Origin: FEN-1297 sp046704255
Lineage (GTDB): Bacteria; Bacteroidota; Ignavibacteria; Ignavibacteriales; Ignavibacteriaceae
Assembly (NCBI GenBank): GCA_046704255.1
Contig: JBJKSH010000106.1
Location: 1-64,000, forward strand
Length of the DNA stretch: 64,000 nucleotides
Reading direction: 5' to 3'
In this document: piece by piece, positions 45,308 to 54,245 of the stretch
How the letters are laid out: each line of letters opens with the position of its first letter
Position numbering within the stretch: position 1 is the stretch's first letter
Made by a program: the position numbers and the translations under genes
The notes under the pieces: model-generated
Database searches by the model: none
Seen by the model: only the letters and a program-made list of their open reading frames with translations
Told to the model about the DNA's origin: nothing

Positions 45308-45763
45308 ATGAAGCATTATATAATCGATGGAAACAACGTAATAATGAAAAGTCAAATTCTTAAGAGAATTCATTTGAAAGACAAACAAGCCTCAAGGGAA
45401 AACCTCGCTTTTAGGATTGAAGAATTTTTTCGCAGTAAAAAAGTTAAAATTTCGTTGCACTACGACGGTTATAAAAATCTTCCTATAAAAACCGTTAAGA
45501 CAAAAATTATATACGGCGAAAACAAAATTGCCGACGACAGAATTAAAAAAGAAATTGAGAACACAAAAAATCCTAAAAATATAATTCTTGTTTCATCCGA
45601 CAATAATTTAAAAGAATTTGCAAGTGTTTGCGGCTGCACTGTTTTAACAAGCGAAGATTTCGTCCGCCAAATTTATAAATCTGCAGATTATGATGAAGAG
45701 AAAAGAAAAATTGATTCGATGAATGATATAGAGTTGTTTAAAAATTTATTCAAGACAAAGTAA
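45308..45763 (+). CDS. NYN-domain (YacP-like) putative RNase
   Basis: The 151-residue cytosolic protein has the PIN/NYN acidic pattern: YIIDGNNVIM near 4, HYDGYKN near 56, ADDRIKKEIE near 77 and ILVSSDNNLKEFA near 98. YacP (Rae1) of Bacillus cleaves mRNA on the ribosome. Here the activity is inferred from the conserved acidic residues alone. Confidence 0.82.
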   Translation: MKHYIIDGNNVIMKSQILKRIHLKDKQASRENLAFRIEEFFRSKKVKISLHYDGYKNLPIKTVKTKIIYGENKIADDRIKKEIENTKNPKNIILVSSDNNLKEFASVCGCTVLTSEDFVRQIYKSADYDEEKRKIDSMNDIELFKNLFKTK

Positions 45764-45815
45764 AAAATTGTTATTTTTATAATGAACTTATTTATAACAC
45801 TTTGGAATTATTTTT

Positions 45816-46169
45816 ATGGAAATAATCGAAATAAAAAATATAGATGAATGGAAGAATATAAAAAGAGAAACCGACGGGACTTCGGAACTTATTATATTTA
45901 AGTTTAGTCCGGTTTGTTCGATCAGTTCTTCGGTAGAAGAAGATTTTAAAATATGGATATCAGGGTTATCGGAAAATACTCCGGTAAAATGTATTAAAAT
46001 AAATGTAATCGATTCTCGCCCTTTAAGCCGGCATATTGCTGAGGAGCTTAAAATTCAGCATCAGTCACCGCAATTAATTTGGCTTGCAAAAAGCGGCGGT
46101 GTAAAGTGGCATGCAAGTCATTACGACATTAATCCTGCGGAGTTGACTGAATTATTATCTAATCATTAA
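45816..46169 (+). CDS. ytxJ: YtxJ-like monothiol bacilliredoxin
   Basis: The 117-residue thioredoxin-fold protein has F-S-P-V-C-S-I-S-S-S near 30, a single active-site Cys in place of CxxC, as in YtxJ of the bacillithiol system, and H-Q-S-P-Q near 90, a cis-Pro loop. It would reduce or carry mixed disulfides with bacillithiol. Its stop overlaps the convergent permease gene by 4 bases. Confidence 0.82.
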   Translation: MEIIEIKNIDEWKNIKRETDGTSELIIFKFSPVCSISSSVEEDFKIWISGLSENTPVKCIKINVIDSRPLSRHIAEELKIQHQSPQLIWLAKSGGVKWHASHYDINPAELTELLSNH

Positions 46170-47530
46170 TTTACTTCAGCATATTCGTTTTCTTTAAACG
46201 GCCATTCATTATTTTTCTTTGCCCAGAATATGAAGAAAATAATTCCGGTAATTAACCAGACAATACCCAAACTAATTGCCTCAAACCCGGAGCTGATAAA
46301 AATGAAACTGAAACCGACGAATGCCACTATTGAAGGAATCGGATAAAGCCACATTTTAAATGGGCGCTTCATACCAGGCCGTGTTTTTCTTAGAATTGTT
46401 AAGCCTACAATTTGCCCCAGGAATTGTATTAAAATTCTACTTGATAAAGTTGCGGCAATAATAAAATCCAGGTTAAACAAACTGGCAATACATGTAATTC
46501 CTCCGACAAGCAAAAGAGAATAATGCGGGAAACGTTTTTGGGGGTGAACTGCTTTAAGCCAGCCGAAGAAAAAACCGTCTCTTGCTGCCGCAAAAGGAAG
46601 ACGCGAGTAACTCATCATTAATGCATAAATTGATCCGTATGCCGTTATAACTACAAGAAGAGTAATTATTACTGCAGGTGCCTTCCCATAAAAGTCGTTA
46701 AAGATATCCGAAACAATGTGCTTAGATTTTGCAACTTCATGCCATGGTAAAACTCCTATAATTGAAAAATTCATTACAGCATAAACGCAGGCAACACCAA
46801 TTACCGACCAAAGAATTGCACGCGGGAAAACATATCCCGGGTTTTTAACTTCCTCTTCAACATAGCAGATATTATAATAGCCCATTAAATCATACATTGC
46901 AATTAAAGTAGCTCCGCCAAGCCCCATAACAAACCCCCACGAAAAAGAGAACCATCCTTTGGGAAAATCAAATGCTATTTCCGGCTTAAAATGAATTATT
47001 CCGACAATAATTGTTAGCCCAACAGTTACAAGCATAACAGACCAAAGGATTACAGTTACAACTCCGACGAAACGAATTTTTTTGTAGTGAAGAATAATCG
47101 TAAGTATACCTGCGGCAAAAGCTATTATCCTTATATTAATTCCGTGAAGCCAGGGAATTACAAAAGAAAGATATTCCATCATGCCTACAATGCCGGAAGC
47201 AATTTCGAAAGGGCCGCTTAAAAGAAAAGACCAAATAAATAAAAACGCAATCAACTTGCCGAAAAATCTTTTATATGCTTCGCGCAAATATATATAAGAG
47301 CCTCCTTCACCGGGCAGCGCAGTACTAAGTTCTGCCCAAACCTGTCCGTCCGATATTGCTATTATTGCACCAACTACCCAGCCGAACATAGCCTGCGGGC
47401 CGCCCATTGTTGCAATAATTAAAGGTATAGTAATAAACGGACCAATGCCGACCATTGTAGCCATGTTGGATGCAGTTGCGTGCAAAAGCCCTAAGCTTCT
47501 ATCGAGGTTGCCGGATTTATTTTCCATCAT
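46166..47530 (-). CDS. APC-family amino acid permease
   Basis: The 454-residue membrane protein has about 12 helices. The first carries the APC-family backbone G-I-G-P in TMVGIGPFITIPLI, and ELSTALPGEGGSYIYLREAYKRFFGK lies split over helix 2 and the loop. It should import amino acids or other amines with a cation; the substrate cannot be read. It ends convergently on ytxJ. Confidence 0.9.
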   Translation of the reverse strand: MMENKSGNLDRSLGLLHATASNMATMVGIGPFITIPLIIATMGGPQAMFGWVVGAIIAISDGQVWAELSTALPGEGGSYIYLREAYKRFFGKLIAFLFIWSFLLSGPFEIASGIVGMMEYLSFVIPWLHGINIRIIAFAAGILTIILHYKKIRFVGVVTVILWSVMLVTVGLTIIVGIIHFKPEIAFDFPKGWFSFSWGFVMGLGGATLIAMYDLMGYYNICYVEEEVKNPGYVFPRAILWSVIGVACVYAVMNFSIIGVLPWHEVAKSKHIVSDIFNDFYGKAPAVIITLLVVITAYGSIYALMMSYSRLPFAAARDGFFFGWLKAVHPQKRFPHYSLLLVGGITCIASLFNLDFIIAATLSSRILIQFLGQIVGLTILRKTRPGMKRPFKMWLYPIPSIVAFVGFSFIFISSGFEAISLGIVWLITGIIFFIFWAKKNNEWPFKENEYAEVN

Positions 47531-47634
47531 TGTTTAATTTTTATTTTGAAACGAAGAATAGTTTTTCGTGAATATACTATAAATGAATATTTATTACTAA
47601 TAAAATGTTTTAAAATAATTTTTAAAATTTTTTA

Positions 47635-47690
47635 TTGACCTTGATTTCAATAATGTTATTATTAAAAGTTAAAATTACCGCCAAAGGCGG
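47635..47690 (+). promoter_or_regulatory. candidate nagA promoter and leader hairpin
   Basis: TTGACC (47635-47640) is followed 17 bases later by ATTATT (47658-47663), a weak sigma-70-like pair. Downstream, CCGCC-AAA-GGCGG (47678-47690) forms a perfect 5-base-pair stem in the leader, where a regulator or ribosome block could act. No binding protein is identified. Confidence 0.35.
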
Positions 47691-47729
47691 ATGACCATTT
47701 TATTCTAAATATAAAAAGAAAGTTGAAAT

Positions 47730-48887
47730 ATGAATAACAATCCGATACTTATTAGAAACTGTTTGCTTTATAATAATAAAGGTAAAAATGATCCGGTTGA
47801 CATACTTATTTCCGGTTCAAAAATTAAAAAGATTGGTAAAATTAGTAATAAAGAAAACGTAAAAATTTATAATGTTGAAAACAGAACAGCAGCACCGGGA
47901 TTTATAGACGTTCATATTCAAGGAGCGGGCGGTGCCGATGTACTGGATAATACTCCCGGTGCTTTGGAAACAATTGCAAAAACTCTTGCACAATTGGGTA
48001 CCACATCCTACTTAGGAACGACTGTGGTAAAGCCCCAGGAAGGTAACATGCACTTAAAACTTATGAATGAATACACAAATAAAAATACCGGCGGTGCTAA
48101 TCTTCTTGGAATTCATCTGGAAGGCCCGTTTATTAATATAAATAAAAAAGGCGGCCTGGCACCCGAAGCAATTTATCAGCCGTCGTTAAAAGGTTTGAAT
48201 GAAATACTTGAAGCAACCGGACGTTCGTTAAAAATGATGACAATTGCCCCTGAAATTCCTGGGAACCTGGAGATTATAAAAAAGCTTGTAGCAAATAATG
48301 TAGTTGCTTCCTTTGCACATTCGGATGCAGATTATGTACAAACTAAAAAAGGATTTGATGCGGGTATTAGTCATGTTACACATATATTTAATGCAATGAG
48401 GCCGCTGCATCACCGAAGTCCGGGACCTTTAACTGCTATTTTTGAAAATGAAAAAATCCCGGTTCAAATAATTAGCGACGGACACCATCTACATCCGAGT
48501 ATAGTAAATTTGGTTTACCGGTTAGTCGGTGCCGATAGATGTATTTGTATTACCGACGGTATGCACGGTATAGGTTTGCCGGATGGAATTTACACCTATA
48601 ACGGAAAGAAGTACGAATCCAAAGAGGGCGCAGCGAAATACCCGGATGGTACTCTTATTGGTTCTACAATGAGCCTTGGAAATATTGCATTTCAATTTAT
48701 GAAATTTACCGGTTGTTCATTGGAAAAAGCAATTGATTCCGTAACAAAAAACCCTGCTAAGCTTTTGGGAATTTACGATAAGAAAGGTTCAATCGATTTG
48801 GGCAAAGATGCCGATATAGTTTTTTTGAATGAAGATCATTCTGTCTTTATGACTATTGTAAATGGGGAAGTAGTGTATCAAGAGTGA
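47730..48887 (+). CDS. nagA: N-acetylglucosamine-6-phosphate deacetylase
   Basis: This 385-residue amidohydrolase deacetylates GlcNAc-6-phosphate to glucosamine-6-phosphate in amino-sugar and cell-wall recycling. It shows AAPGFIDVHIQGAGGADV near 52, the metal-ligand GIHLEGPFIN near 127, ASFAHSDADY near 192, HIFNAMRPLHHRSPG near 211, DGHHLHPSIV near 250 and the catalytic Asp in CITDGMHGIG near 271. The length is normal. No nagB lies nearby. Confidence 0.95.
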   Translation: MNNNPILIRNCLLYNNKGKNDPVDILISGSKIKKIGKISNKENVKIYNVENRTAAPGFIDVHIQGAGGADVLDNTPGALETIAKTLAQLGTTSYLGTTVVKPQEGNMHLKLMNEYTNKNTGGANLLGIHLEGPFININKKGGLAPEAIYQPSLKGLNEILEATGRSLKMMTIAPEIPGNLEIIKKLVANNVVASFAHSDADYVQTKKGFDAGISHVTHIFNAMRPLHHRSPGPLTAIFENEKIPVQIISDGHHLHPSIVNLVYRLVGADRCICITDGMHGIGLPDGIYTYNGKKYESKEGAAKYPDGTLIGSTMSLGNIAFQFMKFTGCSLEKAIDSVTKNPAKLLGIYDKKGSIDLGKDADIVFLNEDHSVFMTIVNGEVVYQE

Positions 48888-49296
48888 GGTTCTTTAGATA
48901 ACTCGGTAAGTTACCAATGCAAGCAATGAAGCGCTGATTAAACGGATTTTGCCGATTAACACCTATAATAAAAATAATTAGTAAAAATTCATATCATTTT
49001 AAATTAAGATTGATTGCTAAAAACTTTACCTCGCCAAGCTTGAACTTGAATTTATACCAAAACATGAACTTATACTCGAACTTAAATTTTTAACTTTGTC
49101 TCGCTGAGGTATATGAAAAATTTTAATAAATTTATTATTCTTCGGAACTTTATTTAAATTGTATTCGTCTAAAAAATTTATTTTAATACGAAATATTTAA
49201 TTAATTATATTTATAGTTCGTATCACAAAGTCATAAAAAATATTTAATTAATTTGCTAAACAATTCTAATTAATATCAAACTGCTTAAAACAAAAT
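48888..49296. other. 409-base intergenic region with degenerate repeats
   Basis: There is no gene. Two imperfect direct copies, AACTTTACCTCGCCAAG (near 49022) and AACTTTGTCTCGCTGAG (near 49093), flank repeats of GAACTT including GCTTGAACTTGAA at 49038-49050, which recurs inverted at 15009-15021. The final 120 bases are very AT-rich and presumably contain the promoter of the ABC operon. Confidence 0.45.
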
Positions 49297-50229
49297 ATGA
49301 GCATTGTAGTAGAAAACCTCACCAAAAAATACGGCCCGCAAAATGCAGTAGATAATATTTCTTTTCAGGTTAATACGGGAGAGATATTAGGCTTTCTGGG
49401 TCCTAACGGCGCCGGTAAAACAACAACAATGAAAATTATCACCTGCTTTATGGCTCCTTCCGAGGGTGATGTGCGGGTGGAAAATTTTTCAATTCATTCC
49501 AGCCCGGAAGACATTAAGAAAAAAATCGGATACCTGCCGGAGAACAATCCGCTTTATCTTGATATGCATGTAATTGAGTATCTTGAATTTGCCGGTGAAT
49601 TGATGGGCATATCAAAGAGTAATATCCAGAACAAAATTGTAGAGATGGTTAATGTATGCGGTTTGAATGCGGAGAAGCATAAAAAAATAGGTGAACTTTC
49701 CAAAGGCTACAGGCAAAGAGTTGGGCTTGCACAGGCTATGATTCATGATCCCGAAATTTTAATTTTGGATGAACCTACTACGGGTCTGGATCCGAATCAA
49801 ATTATTGAAATACGAAAACTAATAAGGCATCTAGGTAAAGAAAAAACAGTAATTCTTAGTACACACATTTTACCGGAAGTTGAAGCAACCTGCGATAGAA
49901 TTTTGATAATTAACAAAGGTAAAATTGTAGCAGACGGAACACCTACAACTTTACGAAAGCAGGCTCAGGGTAATGAAATGCTTCGTATACATGTTGAAGA
50001 AGCGGGAAATAAAGACGGAGTTATTTCGTCTCTGCAATCTTTAAGTTCCGTTAATATGGTTGATCCCGTAGGTGATGAAGATGGAGCTTTCCTCATTCAG
50101 AGTAAACCGGGGAATTCCTCCAGACGTTCCATATTCCAATTATGTGTACAAAAAAATTGGGTTTTAACGGAAATGACTCCTATTGAAACCAAACTTGAAG
50201 ATATATTTAGAGAACTAACAACCAATTAA
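49297..50229 (+). CDS. Gld-type ABC transporter ATPase (GldA-like)
   Basis: The 310-residue protein has Walker A GPNGAGKTTTMK near 35, signature LSKGYRQRVG near 131, Walker B ILILDEPTTGLDP near 151 and the switch His in STHILPE near 188. The C-terminal extension (about 215-310) is typical of GldA/DrrA-type ATPases. With the next genes it forms the ABC layout GldA-GldF-GldG, known in Bacteroidota for gliding motility and other export-linked roles. Gliding is not implied by these genes alone. Confidence 0.9.
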   Translation: MSIVVENLTKKYGPQNAVDNISFQVNTGEILGFLGPNGAGKTTTMKIITCFMAPSEGDVRVENFSIHSSPEDIKKKIGYLPENNPLYLDMHVIEYLEFAGELMGISKSNIQNKIVEMVNVCGLNAEKHKKIGELSKGYRQRVGLAQAMIHDPEILILDEPTTGLDPNQIIEIRKLIRHLGKEKTVILSTHILPEVEATCDRILIINKGKIVADGTPTTLRKQAQGNEMLRIHVEEAGNKDGVISSLQSLSSVNMVDPVGDEDGAFLIQSKPGNSSRRSIFQLCVQKNWVLTEMTPIETKLEDIFRELTTN

Positions 50230-50234
50230 ATGAT

Positions 50235-50960
50235 ATGAATAAAATATGGATTATAGCTGTTAGAGAATTGAAATCATTTTTCGACTCGTTAACTGCTTAC
50301 ATTTTGATAGTAGTATTTTTAGCCTTAAGCGGATTTTTTACATGGCTTTTCGGCTCGGATATATTTTTCATCGGACAGGCTACGTTGCAGCCTTTCTTTT
50401 CGGTTGCATACTGGACTTTATTTTTCTTTATTCCCGCACTTACAATGCGTATGCTTGCTGAAGAAAATAAAACCGGTACAATTGAACTTCTGCTTACCAA
50501 AGCTGTAACTGATTGGCAGGTTATACTGGGTAAGTTTTTAGCTTGCTTAATGTTAATTGCAATTGCGCTGGCTTTAACGCTGCCTTATTACATCAGTGTT
50601 TGGGCAATGGGACCAATTGACCATGGTGCTGTTTGGTGCGGATACCTTGGATTAATTTTAATGAGCATGACTTATATCAGTATCGGTTTATTTGCAAGCA
50701 GTATTTCCAGCAACCAGATTGTTGCATTTCTCCTTTCCCTCTTTATAGGTGTTTTTTTCCTTATTATTTTCAATATTCTATCCGGCAGCTTTACGGGAAT
50801 AATCGGAGAAATATTGAGCTACCTGAGTCTTTCAACTCATTTCGATTCGATTTCTAGAGGAGTTGTTGATTCCAGGGATGTTATTTTCTTTTTAAGTATT
50901 TCTTTATTCGGATTAGTGCTTGCCGAATCATCACTTTCTAAACGAAATATTGCAGAATAA
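50235..50960 (+). CDS. Gld-type ABC transporter permease (GldF-like)
   Basis: The 241-residue membrane protein has about six helices, starting WIIAVRELKSFFDSLTAYI. It has the ABC-2 segment RMLAEENKTGTIELLLTKAV near 70, a typical coupling region. It starts 5 bases after the ATPase gene, and GldG-like follows 5 bases later. It should be the membrane partner of the ATPase. Confidence 0.9.
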   Translation: MNKIWIIAVRELKSFFDSLTAYILIVVFLALSGFFTWLFGSDIFFIGQATLQPFFSVAYWTLFFFIPALTMRMLAEENKTGTIELLLTKAVTDWQVILGKFLACLMLIAIALALTLPYYISVWAMGPIDHGAVWCGYLGLILMSMTYISIGLFASSISSNQIVAFLLSLFIGVFFLIIFNILSGSFTGIIGEILSYLSLSTHFDSISRGVVDSRDVIFFLSISLFGLVLAESSLSKRNIAE

Positions 50961-50965
50961 AAATT

Positions 50966-52492
50966 ATGTTAACAAAGAAAAAAATCTTAACTTCATTATT
51001 ATTGTTATTAGGCATTCTCCTTTTGTTGAATATTGCTGCCAACCGTTTTTTTGTAAGGTTAGATTTTACACAGGGTCATCAATTTACGTTAAGCAAAGCA
51101 ACAAAAGATATTTTAAATAAACTGGATGCCCCGGTAACCGTTACCGCATATTTTTCCCAAAATCTTCCTCCTAATATAGCACAGGTTAAAAATGATTTTC
51201 GCGATATGCTTGTTGAATACAGCGATGCATCCGGCGGTAAGGTTCAATATGAATTTAAAAATCCTAATAAAGATCGTGAAAGTGAAATTCAAGCGCAGGA
51301 AGCCGGGATTCAGCCTATTGTTATTAATGTGCGGGAACGGGATCAAATGAAACAGCAAAGAGCATACTTGGGCGCAGTGCTTCAGTACAAAGACAGAACC
51401 GAAAAGATTCCGTTTATTCAACCCGGCTCTCCGATGGAGTACACTCTTTCTTCTACAATAAAAAAGTTGTCTATTACGCATAAACCGGAAATTGCTTTTC
51501 TGCAGGGAAACGGTGAGCCTCCTTTATCGGACATGCAGCAGCTGGAAGAACAGCTTTCAATTTTATATGATGTACGTACTGTAAAGTTTAACGATTCAAC
51601 CGGAACTATTCCCGACCGGTATAAAACACTTGTTATAATTGCACCGACTGATACCATTTCGGATTCGCATCTGCAGCAGCTTAATAAATTTCTATCCCGG
51701 GGCGGTAGAATTTTAATTGCAATTAACAGGGTTAAGGGAAATTTATCAAGAGCTATGGGTTCCAGTCAATATACCGGTTTAAGTACATGGCTTCAGAAGA
51801 AGGGTATTACTGTTGAGAACGGTTTTGTTGTTGATGCAAATTGCGGTAACATTATGGTTCGCCAGCAGCAGGGAATGTTTGTAATGAATACGCCTGTTCA
51901 ATTTCCGTACCTTCCTGTAATTACAAACTTTGCGAACCATCCTATTACAAAAGGTATCGAATCCGTAATGATGCCGTTTTGCAGCCCGATAAAATATTCT
52001 TCTGCAGATAGTTCTTTGCACTTTGTTACTCTAGCAACCACGTCAAGTAAATCCGGTATACAAAAACCTCCCGTATATTTTAATGTTACAAAACAATGGA
52101 ATGCCGGAGATTTTCCGGTTTCAAAATTACCTGTTGCTGTTGCCGTAAGCGGTAAGTTTGACGGGAATACCTATTCAAAAATGGTTGTTTTTGGAAGCGG
52201 AAATTTTGCCGTTAACGGTTCCGGGAATAATAAACAAAGGCTTAGCCAGGACAATGTTAGTTTAATGGCAAATGCAATTGACTGGCTTTCCGATGATACC
52301 GGACTTATTGCATTAAGAACCAAAGGCATAAGATCCAGACCGTTAAAAGCTGATCTTTCCAGCGGAACAAAAGCCTTGATTAAGTACGGTAACTTTTTAC
52401 TTCCCTTAATTTTAATTATCGGCTTTGGAATTGTACGCTATCAATTTAGAAGAAAACTAAGAAATAAATGGATGAACGAAACTTATGGTTAA
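50966..52492 (+). CDS. GldG-like ABC auxiliary protein
   Basis: The 508-residue protein has an N-terminal membrane helix (about 7-27), a large extracytoplasmic domain of the GldG/ABC-type uncharacterised family (FTLSKATKDILNKLDAPVTV near 38; FLSRGGRILIAINRV near 247) and a C-terminal helix (about 475-495). It overlaps the DUF4340 gene by 8 bases. In this operon type it is thought to assist the GldAF transporter. Confidence 0.87.
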   Translation: MLTKKKILTSLLLLLGILLLLNIAANRFFVRLDFTQGHQFTLSKATKDILNKLDAPVTVTAYFSQNLPPNIAQVKNDFRDMLVEYSDASGGKVQYEFKNPNKDRESEIQAQEAGIQPIVINVRERDQMKQQRAYLGAVLQYKDRTEKIPFIQPGSPMEYTLSSTIKKLSITHKPEIAFLQGNGEPPLSDMQQLEEQLSILYDVRTVKFNDSTGTIPDRYKTLVIIAPTDTISDSHLQQLNKFLSRGGRILIAINRVKGNLSRAMGSSQYTGLSTWLQKKGITVENGFVVDANCGNIMVRQQQGMFVMNTPVQFPYLPVITNFANHPITKGIESVMMPFCSPIKYSSADSSLHFVTLATTSSKSGIQKPPVYFNVTKQWNAGDFPVSKLPVAVAVSGKFDGNTYSKMVVFGSGNFAVNGSGNNKQRLSQDNVSLMANAIDWLSDDTGLIALRTKGIRSRPLKADLSSGTKALIKYGNFLLPLILIIGFGIVRYQFRRKLRNKWMNETYG

Positions 52493-53435
52493 CAAGCTTT
52501 CTAATAAAACCTTAATTATTGTTTTTGTCGTTCTGCTTGCCATTGTTGTAATCTTTATGATTCACGATTCAGAGCAGGGTGAAAGATCATTCAGAAGTAC
52601 ACTTGTAAATATTGATACCGCTAAGGTAACTTCAATTGATATTTATCCAACCGCAACCAAACATAAAGTTGTTAGAATTTTTAAAAACGGTAAAGAATGG
52701 AAAGTAACTCTTGCAGATAAAAAGAACGCACTTGTTCCGGGTTCTAAAATGCAGGAAATGTTTATACAGCTTTTATCTTTCAAACCTATTGGTGTAGCTG
52801 CTCAAAAAAGAGATAAATGGCATGAGTTCCAGGTAGACTCTACAGGTACAAGAATTAAAGTTTACGAGGGGAGTAATAAAGCTCTTGATATGACGATTGG
52901 TAAATTTACATACCATCAGCCTAGAAGCATGGCAACTTATGTTAGGGTTGCCGGCGACAATAATGTTTATGAAGTTACGGGTTTTATGAGCTACGAATTT
53001 AATCATAATGCTAATTATTATAGAGACGACCGGGTTATTAGTGATAATCCAGCTAATTGGAACAAGCTATCATTTACTTATCCGGCAGACAGTTCCTTTC
53101 AGTTGGTAAAAGTTAAAAACAAATGGGAAATAAACGGCAAGCAGGCTGACTCGGCAAATGTGGCAAAATACTTTAATTCAATTTCTCACATTACGGATCC
53201 CAATTTTATAGATAATCCCGGTAGCAGTCTTTTAAGCAAATCTAAATATACTCTTACAATTCAAACTTCATCTTTAGGAGCAATTACGGTTTCTGCATTT
53301 GAAGATACTTCAGCGATTGCAATTAATTCCACTCAATTTCCAAACACTTACTTTGACGGAAAAAAGGCAGATTTCTGGAAAAGGATTTATGTCGGTAAAG
53401 AGAAATTGTTTAAAAATAAAAAGAAAAAGAAGTAA
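52485..53435 (+). CDS. DUF4340 domain protein
   Basis: The 316-residue protein has an N-terminal membrane helix (about 8-28) and a beta-rich extracytoplasmic part with repeated KV..I.IYP and W.V..... patterns, as in DUF4340 proteins that follow GldG genes. It overlaps the gene before it and ends in a run of Lys (residues KNKKKKK). The function is unknown; the position makes it the fourth part of the ABC system. Confidence 0.82.
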   Translation: MVNKLSNKTLIIVFVVLLAIVVIFMIHDSEQGERSFRSTLVNIDTAKVTSIDIYPTATKHKVVRIFKNGKEWKVTLADKKNALVPGSKMQEMFIQLLSFKPIGVAAQKRDKWHEFQVDSTGTRIKVYEGSNKALDMTIGKFTYHQPRSMATYVRVAGDNNVYEVTGFMSYEFNHNANYYRDDRVISDNPANWNKLSFTYPADSSFQLVKVKNKWEINGKQADSANVAKYFNSISHITDPNFIDNPGSSLLSKSKYTLTIQTSSLGAITVSAFEDTSAIAINSTQFPNTYFDGKKADFWKRIYVGKEKLFKNKKKKK

Positions 53436-53531
53436 AGAGTTTTTCTTGCAATTTATTTTTTAACCATATAAGTTAGAAACGGAAGATAAATTAATTAATC
53501 TTTTATTATTTATTAATTAAATGGTAAAGAT

Positions 53532-54029
53532 ATGCCTGCCAAAAAAAATTCTTCACTCGATTATGTTACAAAGGAGATACTAAAGAAAGAGATCAACCGA
53601 CTTGGAAAACAAATAAAAGCGGTTGACGAAAAAATAGATACAGTGGGAAGCCGTCTTGACGAAAAAATAGATGAAGTGGAAAAACGTCTGGATGAAAAGA
53701 TAGACAAAGTGGAAAAACGACTTGATAATAAGATAGATGGGGTAGAAAATCGCTTAAATAAAAAAATCGATGGGGTAGAGAAACGTCTAGATTCCAAAAT
53801 CGATATAGCATTTCAATCCATGAAAGACTACACAGACAGCCGGTTTAATCAATTAGATAATAAAATGGACACTATGCAGCAAACAATAATTCAGAAGCTT
53901 GATATATCTGTTAAAGGGCTTGTGGATTTGATTGAACGAACAACCGGTAGTCAGTTTGAGTTAAAAGAACAAGTAGAAGACCATGAACATCGAATAACTA
54001 AGCTTGAGCAGCACCAAGTATCTAATTAA
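53532..54029 (+). CDS. coiled-coil protein with 11-residue repeats
   Basis: The 165-residue protein has no signal and is highly charged. Residues 32-97 are six 11-residue repeats of the form (D/N)xKIDxVExRL, a hendecad pattern expected to make a right-handed or untwisted coiled coil. The C-terminal half (about 110-165) continues as a coiled coil and ends with EDHEHRITKLEQHQ. It is probably a soluble oligomeric rod. I cannot name a function. Confidence 0.75.
   Translation: MPAKKNSSLDYVTKEILKKEINRLGKQIKAVDEKIDTVGSRLDEKIDEVEKRLDEKIDKVEKRLDNKIDGVENRLNKKIDGVEKRLDSKIDIAFQSMKDYTDSRFNQLDNKMDTMQQTIIQKLDISVKGLVDLIERTTGSQFELKEQVEDHEHRITKLEQHQVSN
53625..53822 (+). repeat. six tandem 33-base repeats encoding hendecads
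   Basis: Six 33-base units in frame encode the 11-residue repeats of the coiled-coil protein. The middle units are similar at DNA level (GAAAAGATAGACAAAGTGGA-type), while the last is diverged. Such repeats are prone to unit-number change. Confidence 0.85.
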
Positions 54030-54245
54030 ATTATATAATCATTTATTCTAATCTTAAACATACTCTTTCGGAGGCTAATCTCCTCCAAATAAGGATAAAC
54101 CCTAACTCAAGCCTTAGACTGAGAACATAAAATTAATCTTGAACTTTTCATAAGAATATCTTGCAAATAATATTATTTCACTCTTATGTTTAAATCAATT
54201 CTATTTAAATTATTGAATTTATAAATTCAAATTAAGGATTGCTGC

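Noticed and set aside
49297..53435. Proof of gliding motility
   Set aside because: GldA/F/G-like ABC genes occur in many non-gliding Bacteroidota-group bacteria, and no other gliding-specific genes are in the window.
53625..53822. CRISPR-like or satellite array
   Set aside because: The 33-base units are contiguous, have no spacers and stay in frame with a coding sequence.
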